DNA from: Deinococcus betulae
Lineage (GTDB): Bacteria > Deinococcota > Deinococci > Deinococcales > Deinococcaceae
Direction of reading: 5' to 3'
Assembly (NCBI RefSeq): GCF_020166395.1
Contig: NZ_JAIQXU010000035.1
Coordinates: forward strand, 1-43,606
Length of the DNA: 43,606 bases
The notes under the pieces are model-generated. The model was not told where the DNA came from. It was given only the letters and a program-made list of their open reading frames with translations, and did no database searches. Below, in pieces: positions 29,800 to 43,606 of the stretch (within the stretch, counting starts at the first letter, position 1; each line of letters begins with the position of its first letter). The translations under genes were made by a program, and so were the position numbers.

Positions 29800-30137
29800 G
29801 CGCCCTCCGGCCGGGGCAGGTTGGGCAGGTCCAGCACGATGCGGGCCAGCGTCTGCTGGGCGTTGCGGGTGTCGGTGCCGCGCGTCATGGCGGCCCCCAG
29901 AATAAAGTCGGCAATCGTGACTGCCACCACTTCAATGCGCTCGCTGGTAAAGGCGATGCGGGTGACCTCGCCCGCGCCCAGGCGGCGGCAAGTGCGGTCC
30001 ATGCCGACCCGCAGGGCACTCAGTTCGGCGGCCAGCGCGTCGCCGCCGTCGCCGTGGCCTTCAATGGTCAGGCCGTCGGGGCCGACCAGGGCAGCGGCCA
30101 CCACACCTGGCAGGGTCCGCAGAGGGTCAAGAATCAC
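29796..30137 (-). CDS. Roadblock/LC7-domain protein (second of three)
   Basis: A 113-residue protein: PLRTLPGVVAAALVGPDGLTIEGHGDGGD is the usual first helix and hairpin, followed by a helix with ALRVGMDRTCRRLG and the strands VTRIAFTSERIEVVAVTIADFILGAAM. It differs from its two neighbours enough to suggest old duplication. It overlaps both the preceding and following genes by four bases. A heteromeric complex of the three products is plausible. Confidence 0.82.
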   Translation of the reverse strand: MILDPLRTLPGVVAAALVGPDGLTIEGHGDGGDALAAELSALRVGMDRTCRRLGAGEVTRIAFTSERIEVVAVTIADFILGAAMTRGTDTRNAQQTLARIVLDLPNLPRPEGA

Positions 30138-30484
30138 AGCGTGGCCTCCAGTTTGCGGGCGGTATCGCGGCCGTACAGCCGGGCCTGACCCAGGTTGCTG
30201 CGCCCGTCAATGGCCAGCAGCAGAAAGTAGTCGGTTTTGATGGGATGCAGGTACACCGCCAGACGCTCGCCCCGCAGGTACAGTTCACGGGTCTGCCCGC
30301 CGTTCAGCGTCACGTCGTAGGCGCTGCTGGCGGCGCGGAAGATGCCGGCGTGTTCGGCCACCATCAGGCTCAGGTCCAGGTCGGTGGTGCTGTGCCATTC
30401 AATCAGGAGGCCGTCTAAGCCAGCGAGAGCGGCGGCCCACGCGCCGTCCACGTCCTTCACAAGTTGGGAAAGGTGTTCGAGCAT
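30134..30484 (-). CDS. Roadblock/LC7-domain protein (first of three)
   Basis: A 116-residue protein starting MLEHLSQLVKDVDGAWAAALAGLDGLLIEWHST, with the family pattern 'v.ga.aaal.glDGlliE', then MVAEHAGIFRAASSAYDVTLNGGQTRELYLRGERLAVYLHPIKTDYFLLLAID. This is the most MglB-like of the three. It heads the operon; TATGAT lies 9 bases before the ATG. The role may be polarity or GTPase control, by family; there is no direct evidence here. Confidence 0.83.
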   Translation of the reverse strand: MLEHLSQLVKDVDGAWAAALAGLDGLLIEWHSTTDLDLSLMVAEHAGIFRAASSAYDVTLNGGQTRELYLRGERLAVYLHPIKTDYFLLLAIDGRSNLGQARLYGRDTARKLEATL

Positions 30485-30493
30485 GCTGAGGAC

Positions 30494-30499
30494 ATCATA
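30494..30499 (-). promoter_or_regulatory. -10 element of the Roadblock operon (leaderless type)
   Basis: TATGAT on the minus strand, 9 bases before the ATG at 30484. Confidence 0.5.
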
Positions 30500-30583
30500 A
30501 GGGCCGGCGCCAGGCCAGGCACCGACACGCCCGGACAGCCCCGGTGGGGGCCACTGGGGGCACTGGCCCAGCTGGGCGCCGGG

Positions 30584-31238
30584 TCAGGGAGTTGCCAGCC
30601 GCTGCGCCAGCTGCCGCTGCTCGGCGAGGCTGAAGCCGTAGGCGTCCAGATAGGCGGCTGGGCTGCCCCAGATCTGGTCCAGATACGCCAGCGGGCGCAG
30701 GACAGCCTCCGGCGCGCTGGGCACGAAGGGCAGCAACCTGGTCCATTCCTCCGGCGTGCGGCGGGCCTGCTGGTCGGCGTAGAACTGGGTCAGGGCCAGG
30801 CCAGACGCCGCGTAATCTGCGCCAATCTGCTCTCTGGACAGGCCCGCCAGTTCGCCGCACAGGGCCGCCACCAGGCCTGTGCGGTCCTTGCCCGCGTGGC
30901 AGTGAATCAGCAGCAGCCCTTCAGGGGCGTCCAGGAGGGCACCCAGCACGGTCACCATCCCATTTGCGCCGTGTTCAAGCAGCGCCACACCGATGTCGGC
31001 GTTGCAGGGCGCGGCTGCGGTAAGGCAGCAGCGGCAGATTCAGGTAAGCCGGGTGGCCCAGAAACGGCGGCGGGTCCTGCCCCCGTTCAGCGCGGGTGCG
31101 GAGGTCCAGAATGCGGGCCACTCCCAACGCCAGCACGCCGCTTCTCCCCTGCCCACCCAGGCGGCTGAAGTTCCCGCTGCGGTACAGGCCGGGCAGGGTC
31201 TGGCGGAAGTTCAGGGCACCATCTGGCACAGGGGTCAT
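30584..31238 (-). pseudogene. Frameshifted protein-tyrosine phosphatase
   Basis: Two overlapping minus-strand frames together encode one tyrosine phosphatase of the 'NFR-LGG..YRSG' type. The N-terminal part (31238-30975) reads GALNFRQTLPGLYRSGNFSRLGG and ILDLRTRAERGQDPP..YLNLPLLPYRSRAL, then derails to QRRHRCGAA-stop. The C-terminal part (from about 31000 down to 30584) continues in another frame with ADIGVALLEHGANG, the catalytic LLLIHCHAGKDRTGLVAALCGEL and DYAASGLAL. One extra base in CTGCAACGCC, at about 31000-31010, accounts for the break; without it the joint would read RSRALNADIGVALLEHG. The catalytic HCx5R is intact. Either a recent mutation, a sequencing error or, less likely, programmed frameshifting. 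A TATCGT -10 element 8 bases before the ATG is intact. Confidence 0.82.
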
Positions 31239-31246
31239 GAGGCGTG

Positions 31247-31252
31247 ACGATA
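31247..31252 (-). promoter_or_regulatory. -10 element of the tyrosine phosphatase gene (leaderless type)
   Basis: TATCGT on the minus strand, 8 bases before the ATG at 31238. Confidence 0.4.
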
Positions 31253-31342
31253 GCTGGCCCCAGCCGCCGGGCGGGGTGGCCTGAATCCCGATATAGGCGC
31301 GGCTTTTAGGCTACAATAGGGCTATTGAGGGAGTCGGTTCTA

Positions 31343-31359
31343 TTACGCCCCAGGCATAA
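31343..31359 (+). promoter_or_regulatory. RDRM-like operator in the gyrA promoter
   Basis: TTACGCCCCAGGCATAA is a near-perfect 17-bp palindrome (TTACGCC against GGCATAA). It matches the Deinococcus radiation/desiccation response motif TTATGTCATTGACATAA at 11 of 17 positions, mostly in the outer arms. It ends 8 bases before a TAGAAT -10 element and covers the -35 region, as expected for repression by DdrO that is relieved by IrrE/PprI after DNA damage. gyrA is a known member of this regulon in Deinococcus. The assignment is by eye. Confidence 0.72.
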
Positions 31360-31367
31360 TTTCGTGA

Positions 31368-31373
31368 TAGAAT
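31368..31373 (+). promoter_or_regulatory. -10 element of gyrA
   Basis: TAGAAT placed 8 bases after the RDRM-like palindrome, giving a 5' untranslated region of about 75 bases before the gyrA ATG. A second -10-like TACAAT lies at 31312-31317. Confidence 0.5.
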
Positions 31374-31455
31374 CTCTCCATTCCCGGAAAGGCCGGGCCT
31401 CACCATTCTGGCTGCCGGCTGACCCAGCTGCTGCAGCCGCCCTGACTGGAGCCAC

Positions 31456-33891
<2,436 letters not shown>

Positions 33892-33911
33892 GCCTGCGGC
33901 CTCTTGGCCGG

Positions 33912-33939
33912 CCCAGGGCGCGACAGCCCTGGGTTTTTT
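33912..33939 (+). terminator. Intrinsic terminator of gyrA
   Basis: CCCAGGGC, 6-base loop, GCCCTGGG, then TTTTTT, 20 bases after the gyrA stop. Confidence 0.9.
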
Positions 33940-34074
33940 CTTCCCTGCGATGTGGATTGGGTGAGGCCTCTTCCCTTTCCCTGCGCGGAGTAGACCTGCG
34001 CCCAGCGCCGTTGCATTGCCAGATGACCCGTCAGCCAGTCTGTAACCTCAACGTGGATTAAAGAAACAAAACTG

Positions 34075-34103
34075 TTTACAAAAAAGTGATTTTGGGTTAC
34101 ACT
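34075..34103 (+). promoter_or_regulatory. Promoter of the Crp/FNR gene
   Basis: TTTACA, 17 bases, TACACT: a good sigma-70-type promoter with an A-rich stretch upstream, giving a leader of about 60 bases. Unlike most genes here, this one is not leaderless and has a clear AGGAGG before the ATG. Confidence 0.75.
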
Positions 34104-34169
34104 GTGACCATGTCGGGAATGGTCCCGGCGCACAGTTCTCCACACCTTCCGCCTCAGGAGGCGACCACA

Positions 34170-34775
<606 letters not shown>

Positions 34776-34789
34776 TCCCAGCTGTTTAG

Positions 34790-34819
34790 CGCCGCCGTCC
34801 CCCCGGACGGCGGCGTTTT
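34790..34819 (+). terminator. Intrinsic terminator of the Crp/FNR gene
   Basis: CGCCGCCGTCC, CCCC loop, GGACGGCGGCG, then TTTTG: an 11-bp perfect stem 14 bases after the stop codon. Confidence 0.88.
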
Positions 34820-34900
34820 GCTGTGTCTCTGCCTGTTCTGTTTCTGCCTACGTGACACCCAGACTGGACACCGGGCATTCCCACCGCTCTCGCCTCTGCG

Positions 34901-34906
34901 TACACT
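34901..34906 (+). promoter_or_regulatory. -10 element of the FprA-like reductase gene (leaderless type)
   Basis: TACACT, 6 bases, then the GTG start at 34913. The same hexamer as in the leu leader and 8768 promoters. Confidence 0.5.
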
Positions 34907-34912
34907 CAGCCG

Positions 34913-36274
<1,362 letters not shown>

Positions 36275-36460
36275 GCGGCCGCGCTGAGCTTGTGCACCAA
36301 CTAGGGGGCGGTCAGCGAACTCCGGGCCCCTGGCGTAAGGCCTGAAGCAGCTTTAGCGCTCTCTCAGCCTGACAGAACGGCCAGTACGCCGAACTCCAAC
36401 AGCACCCACTTGCGTCCCTGCGCCGACACCGGCGGGGGACGTTTTTTTTGCTTCCTCTGC

Positions 36461-36466
36461 GATACT
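36461..36466 (+). promoter_or_regulatory. -10-like element of the second reductase gene
   Basis: GATACT, 7 bases before the ATG at 36474; a five-of-six match to TATACT. A weak hairpin CGCCG-ACAC-CGGCG with eight T's further on (36421-36449) lies just upstream and may end the previous transcript. Confidence 0.35.
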
Positions 36467-36473
36467 CAGCGGC

Positions 36474-37463
36474 ATGAGTGCCTCTGTCATGACGGCCGAC
36501 GTGCTGGTGGTTGGCGCCGGTCCTGCTGGCCTGCACGCCGCCTTTTACGCCGCCTGGCGCGGCCTGAGTGTGCGCCTGCTGGAAGCACGAGGTGAGGTTG
36601 GCGGCCAGCTGAGCGCCCTGTATCCCGACAAGCGGGTGTATGACGTGCCGGGCCTCCCAGCCACTCCGGCCGCCGATCTGGTGGCTGGGCTGTACCGGCA
36701 GCTGGACGGGCTGGACGTGACGACCCACCTGCACACCCTGGCATACACCCTGGAGCAGCTGAAAGGCAGCTGGACCGTGCAAGCTGAGACGCCGGAAGGC
36801 CCACACACCTTCACCGCAGGCGCTGTGATTCTGGCACTCGGCCTGGGCGCCCTGCGGCCGCGCGAGGTGCGCCTGCCCACGGGTGGCCACGCGGATGTCC
36901 GCACCGACATTCCCGACCCCAGCGGATTTGCGGGCCGGCGCGTCCTGATTGTGGGCGGCGTGCCGCAGGCCACCCGCGCCGCACTGGAACTCAGTGGAGC
37001 CGGAGCACATGTCACCCTGACGCACCGCCGTGTGGGCTTCCGGGGCAGCGCAGCCGAGTTGGCGGGGCTGAACGCCGCGCAGGCTGCGGGGCAGCTGGAG
37101 GTGCTGGCGCCCGCCGTTCTCAGTCACCTCAGCCCCGGTGCCGCGCACCTGAGCGTGGACGGCCAGGATCACACCGTCCCCGCCGACACCGTCCTGATTC
37201 TGAATGGTTATCTGCCAGACCTGAGCGCGGCCCAGACCTGGCCGCTGGCGTGGCAGGGCGAGTACATCCCCGACGCGCTGGGAGGCCACACCGCTCTGAA
37301 CGGCGTGTTTGTGGCGGGCGACGTGGCGCGTTCGGGCGCCGACTTCAAACTGATTTCGGTGGGGCTGGCGCAGGCGGCGGTGGCAGCCAATCACGCCGCA
37401 CACCATGTGCGCCCAGACCTGAAGGTGCGTCCCGGCCACAGCAGTGAAAAGCGGCTGGCGTAA
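36474..37463 (+). CDS. Thioredoxin-reductase-like ferredoxin/flavodoxin-NADP+ reductase
   Basis: A 329-residue FAD/NAD(P) enzyme with VLVVGAGPAGLHAAFYAAWRG at the N-terminus, EARGEVGGQLSALYPDKRVYDVPGLP, a central second nucleotide fold VLIVGGVPQATRAALEL and the C-terminal VFVAGDVARSG..KLISVGLAQAAVAAN. No CxxC redox pair is present, so it is not a thioredoxin reductase; the GGQL.ALYP..YD.PG signature is that of TrxR-like ferredoxin-NADP reductases (YumC type). The second fold reads GGVPQA in place of the common GGGDSA, which may alter cofactor binding. It follows the FprA-like gene by 199 bases, so two different NADPH-ferredoxin enzymes lie side by side. The frame is intact. Confidence 0.88.
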   Translation: MSASVMTADVLVVGAGPAGLHAAFYAAWRGLSVRLLEARGEVGGQLSALYPDKRVYDVPGLPATPAADLVAGLYRQLDGLDVTTHLHTLAYTLEQLKGSWTVQAETPEGPHTFTAGAVILALGLGALRPREVRLPTGGHADVRTDIPDPSGFAGRRVLIVGGVPQATRAALELSGAGAHVTLTHRRVGFRGSAAELAGLNAAQAAGQLEVLAPAVLSHLSPGAAHLSVDGQDHTVPADTVLILNGYLPDLSAAQTWPLAWQGEYIPDALGGHTALNGVFVAGDVARSGADFKLISVGLAQAAVAANHAAHHVRPDLKVRPGHSSEKRLA

Positions 37464-37581
37464 AGACGTAGGGCGCAGGTTGTAGGCAAAGCAGAATCAG
37501 CACACCTAAGGACCCCATCAGGAAGTCCAGGTGGTCAGTCTCCCCCTGCTGAAGCCGCCGGCCTGTCGTCCGTCCAGCCGG

Positions 37582-38394
37582 TCAGTTCAGCAGGCCACGG
37601 TGGAGGCGTGGCTGCAGGCCCCGCTCGCGCACGAGCGCACGGACCTCCTGGCAGCGGCACGAGCGGTAGGTACACAGCAGCGCCTCGGGGTTACGGCTCA
37701 GCAGGTTCACCGTAGCGTCCACCAGGCGGCGCACCCGGTACAGGCGCAGGGTGGCGCCGCCCACCTGGGTGCTGCGCAGCCCCAGATGGACTTCAGGCGC
37801 GAGGGTGTCAAAGTCCGCTGAGCAGTTGGGGAAGGCGGTGGGGACCACCTGACCCTCAAGCGGCACGTAGCGCGTCAGCAGTGGCATGCCAGCCACATGT
37901 TCGCCGTAATGCACGCTGGTGTTGCTGCCAAAGTCCACGCCCATTAGCAGCGCATAGCCGTCCAAGTCGTACAGCGCGCCAATCGGCTGATAGGGACTTT
38001 GCAGAGACTGGGCCTGCGTGATCCGCGCGGCCTCCTGTCCCAGCGCAATGAAACTCAGGGTGGGGTGAAACGACCGCAGCGCCTCGGCGCGGTCCACCAG
38101 TTCCTGAGGCACGCGCCCGATGTCGCGGCTCACCTTGGAGGTCCGGGTAAAGCGCGCGTTTGTCACCGAGGTCGGCCGTGAGAGCAGCGTGCTGTAGGTA
38201 AAGGCAGGGGCTACCACCGTCGCCGTGCGGGCTGCCAGCGCATCAACCACCGCCGCCGCCCCGCCCTCCAGAGTGCCAAAGGCCTTCAGGCTGGCATGGA
38301 TAATTACATGCTGCGTGCCGTCCAGCCCCAGCGCTGCCAGTCCTTCATCCAGTTCGGCAGGCGTAACAGCGGATCGGCGCAGCAGGTTCAGCAC
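37582..38394 (-). CDS. AAC(3)-family aminoglycoside N-acetyltransferase-like protein
   Basis: A 270-residue protein of the AAC(3) (Antibiotic_NAT) family, which acetylates the 3-amino group of 2-deoxystreptamine aminoglycosides using acetyl-CoA. It shows HVIIHASLKAFGTLEGGAAAVVDAL (the 'vH.Sl..lG.v.gga..vi.al' start), AFTYSTLL, RSFHPTLSFIALG (the S.HP..S..a.G motif), ALLMGVDFGSNTSVHYGEH (the T..H..E region) and PEALLCTYRSCRCQEV. Many chromosomal members have no known resistance activity. I chose GTG 38394 (MLNLLRRSAVTPAEL); GAGGAG lies about 12 bases before it. The alternative GTG at 38430 would add 12 residues. No linkage to other resistance genes is seen. Confidence 0.85.
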   Translation of the reverse strand: MLNLLRRSAVTPAELDEGLAALGLDGTQHVIIHASLKAFGTLEGGAAAVVDALAARTATVVAPAFTYSTLLSRPTSVTNARFTRTSKVSRDIGRVPQELVDRAEALRSFHPTLSFIALGQEAARITQAQSLQSPYQPIGALYDLDGYALLMGVDFGSNTSVHYGEHVAGMPLLTRYVPLEGQVVPTAFPNCSADFDTLAPEVHLGLRSTQVGGATLRLYRVRRLVDATVNLLSRNPEALLCTYRSCRCQEVRALVRERGLQPRLHRGLLN

Positions 38395-38475
38395 ACTGGG
38401 CAGTTTACTCCTCTTGCTGCTGCATTCCACCCGCCAAGCCCACTGAAAGCCGTGCTGTCCAGTCCAAAGAGAAAA

Positions 38476-38496
38476 GATAACTTGACTATTCTTATC
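38476..38496 (+). promoter_or_regulatory. Fur-like box overlapping the flavodoxin promoter
   Basis: GATAA-N11-TTATC forms an inverted repeat resembling a Fur box (GATAATGATAATCATTATC). It overlaps a TTGACT -35 candidate at 38482-38487, with CAGGAT 17 bases further as a weak -10. A second TTTATCAGG follows. Flavodoxins commonly replace ferredoxin under iron limitation. Confidence 0.4.
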
Positions 38497-38612
38497 AGGT
38501 TTATCAGGATAGAAGGCGTTGTGGGATATGAGCCCTGGCCGCCCTTTTTTGAAACCTCTTGCCCCAGCCAGGCCGTCAAGTGACCGCCGGCCTCTTTAAG
38601 GAGAAACCGCCC

Positions 38613-39170
38613 ATGACCTCCCTTCCTTCTCAAAGCACAGTGGGCCTGTATTACGGCTCTTCTAACGGCGCGACCCAGCACGCCGCTGACCTCATCGCGG
38701 ACGCCCTGAAGAGCCTGACAGGCCTGACCCTCCAGCCTCAGGACATCCGCAAGGCCGACCTGGCCCGCCTGCCCGAGCATCAGGTGCTGCTGCTGGGCTG
38801 CTCGACCTGGGATATCGGCGAACTTCAGTACGACTGGGAAGACCAGCTGGAGGCCTTCCAGGCGCTTGACCTGACCGGCGTGCAGGTGGGGTTCTTTGGC
38901 TGCGGAGACCAGTACGGCTACCCAGAAACCTTTCAGGACGCGCTGGGCATTCTGGCCGCCGCCGCCCAGGCCAGTGGCGCGGCCCTGATTGGCAAGGTCA
39001 GCACGGCCGGCTACGACTTCGGCGCCTCACGCGCCGTGCAGAACAACCTGTTTGTGGGCCTTCCGCTGGATGAGGACAACCAGCCCGAGTTGACTCCGGA
39101 GCGGGTGCAGCGCTGGGGGGCCCAGGTGGTCCACGAAGCCCAGCTACCTCTCCTGACCGAAACCCGATAA
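38613..39170 (+). CDS. Flavodoxin (long-chain type)
   Basis: A 185-residue FMN electron carrier. The phosphate loop is LYYGSSNGATQHAADLI (residues 11-27), followed by LLLGCSTWDIGELQYDWEDQLEAF, whose Trp stacks on FMN, and GFFGCGDQYGYPETFQDALGILAAAAQ with the second stacking Tyr. The 20-residue insert after strand 5 (RAVQNNLFVGLPLDEDNQPELTPERV) makes it long-chain. TAAGGAG precedes the ATG. It probably takes electrons from one of the two NADPH reductases at 34913-37463. The upstream region has a Fur-like box, so iron control is likely. The frame is open to 38559 but those residues are not conserved. Confidence 0.94.
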   Translation: MTSLPSQSTVGLYYGSSNGATQHAADLIADALKSLTGLTLQPQDIRKADLARLPEHQVLLLGCSTWDIGELQYDWEDQLEAFQALDLTGVQVGFFGCGDQYGYPETFQDALGILAAAAQASGAALIGKVSTAGYDFGASRAVQNNLFVGLPLDEDNQPELTPERVQRWGAQVVHEAQLPLLTETR

Positions 39171-39294
39171 CCAGAGCACCTGTCGGCCTCTTCAGGACAT
39201 CGCTTTTTTGCTGCCCTTTGGCTCTGCACTCCCCCACCTTTCGGCTTTGACGTAGATAAGGCGAGCCTCTAGCCCATCTCTCTGGACGTAGAAA

Positions 39295-39324
39295 CGCGCC
39301 CCGGCTTCTGGCTTCCGGGGCGCG
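39295..39324 (-). terminator. Terminator of the type III glutamine synthetase gene
   Basis: CGCGCCCCGG, 10-base loop, CCGGGGCGCG: a 10-bp stem, followed on the minus strand by TTTCTAC. It is 17 bases beyond the stop codon. Confidence 0.75.
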
Positions 39325-39341
39325 CGCGGTTTGCTGCTCGG

Positions 39342-41498
<2,157 letters not shown>

Positions 41499-41673
41499 GT
41501 CGCTCCCTGTGCGCGGCAGGGCGGGGTGGGGCGCCGCGTGGTGTCCGTCCCTCAATTCCACGTAAAGCCCCCGCCCCTGCCGGGCGTCCTCGCCGGCGAG
41601 TATAGGAGGGTCAGCAGAGAACGGTCAACGCATTCTCCTGAACAAGATGCGACTTTTGACATCATCTGTCCCG

Positions 41674-41714
41674 TTTAGCCGACTCTAGATTGCACTTTGT
41701 TGCGGTCGGCTAAA
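41674..41714. promoter_or_regulatory. Candidate operator between the divergent glutamine synthetase genes
   Basis: TTTAGCCGAC and GTCGGCTAAA are perfect inverted copies, separated by 21 bases, with centres 31 bases apart (about three helical turns). A TTGACA lies just before at 41656-41661. The position suggests a dimer or dimer-of-dimers site for a nitrogen regulator acting on glnN and glnA. It does not resemble the Bacillus GlnR box (TGTNA-N7-TNACA). Confidence 0.65.
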
Positions 41715-41830
41715 TCGTCTGGTCAAATCAGGGAAGACAAGTTGCACCGCGCCTCTTTCAGCTGGAGAACGCCGTAGCATTTCGGCACAGCCGTTCCCAC
41801 CTCCCTCTTTCCCCTGGAGACCCTCTGTCC

Positions 41831-43192
<1,362 letters not shown>

Positions 43193-43524
43193 GGTGAAGC
43201 CAGAGGCAGGCGTCGTCATCAGCCGCTGACAAATTCATGAAGCGGGGGCGTGCCCTCCCCCACTGACCTGGATTCTGGAGCAAAGCTGTCGCAGACAGGG
43301 CCTAGGCCCAGAGAGGGGCGCAGCGTGAGGGGACAGAAAGACACCGCCGCCCCCCACGCCCCCAGAACAGACTTGCGCCGCCAGCCTCATCCGAGCGAGT
43401 GGCGCCGAAACTCTGGCACAGTTTGAGCAATTGTATTGCCAGATTTTAGAGCTAGGGCGCAACGCAGCTCCCGACTCACTCTCATTCTGACAAAAACATT
43501 TCAAGGCGACTCATGAGGCGCGCA
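43193..43524. other. Intergenic region after glnA
   Basis: A 332-base stretch with no credible gene. A weak G5/C5 hairpin at about 43244-43261 could end glnA transcripts. The right half (43420-43524) is distinctly AT-richer, consistent with an upstream promoter region for the gene that begins beyond the window. Confidence 0.45.
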
Positions 43525-43553
43525 TTGACAGACTTTAAAGCCGCTTCTAAAAT
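43525..43553 (+). promoter_or_regulatory. Near-consensus sigma-70 promoter pointing off the right edge
   Basis: TTGACA, 17 bases, TAAAAT: a perfect -35 and a five-of-six -10 at ideal spacing, the strongest promoter in the window. A second -10-like TATAAT occupies the last six bases (43601-43606). The transcribed gene lies beyond 43606. Confidence 0.8.
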
Positions 43554-43606
43554 TGCCGCATCTCTACACCGCACCCGGGACAGTTGGCCCGAAGTGCATC
43601 TATAAT

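Overview
The window looks like chromosomal DNA of a Deinococcus species, a radiation-resistant, GC-rich member of Deinococcota. The evidence is the high GC content, the proteins encoded (a Crp/FNR regulator that I recall as nearly identical to the Deinococcus DdrI type, type III plus type I glutamine synthetase, small LeuD), a 17-bp radiation/desiccation response motif (RDRM)-like palindrome in the gyrA promoter, and a strong trend to leaderless transcription. At least fourteen start codons are preceded, 5 to 9 bases upstream, by a TANNNT -10 element with no Shine-Dalgarno sequence. No rRNA, tRNA, CRISPR array or intact transposon was found. All family assignments come from reading the translations; no database search was possible.

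Layout. 1-3300: an edge-truncated SUKH-3-type immunity gene (minus), pyrF, a dispersed repeat, a class V aminotransferase (minus) and a small zinc-ribbon-like protein. 3364-7998: a tight plus-strand operon of a small membrane protein, a bifunctional class A penicillin-binding protein, an exported von Willebrand A protein and a four-helix membrane protein. 8045-10600: a second repeat copy, a small anchored protein, a MocR-type regulator and its coupled small upstream gene. 10874-15868: the leucine operon on the minus strand (leuC, three non-leucine genes, leuD, leuB), preceded by a complete transcription attenuator with a leader peptide carrying four consecutive Leu codons. 16042-18768: a large lipoprotein with Ig-like and propeller-like regions. 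19383-22802: sdhCDAB.

22851-26792: a probable degenerate group II intron fragment, then two minus-strand cyclic-di-GMP genes (GGDEF, HD-GYP) separated by a third repeat copy. 27129-31238 (minus): a lipoprotein, a dual-specificity phosphatase, hemB, three overlapping Roadblock/LC7 genes and a frameshifted tyrosine phosphatase. 31343-34775: gyrA under an RDRM-like operator, then the Crp/FNR gene. 34913-37463: two ferredoxin/flavodoxin-NADP reductase-type genes. 37582-39170: an AAC(3)-type acetyltransferase (minus) and a long-chain flavodoxin behind a Fur-like box. 39342-43192: divergent type III and type I glutamine synthetases with a 10-bp perfect inverted repeat between them. A near-consensus promoter (TTGACA-17-TAAAAT) leads off the right edge.

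Functional themes. The genes cover core metabolism (pyrimidine, leucine, heme, TCA, nitrogen), cell-wall synthesis, DNA topology under damage control, redox carriers and signalling. The most informative non-coding elements are the leu attenuator, the gyrA RDRM, the glutamine synthetase inverted repeat, the flavodoxin Fur-like box and the leaderless promoter pattern. The least explained gene sets are the PBP-vWA operon and the Roadblock trio.
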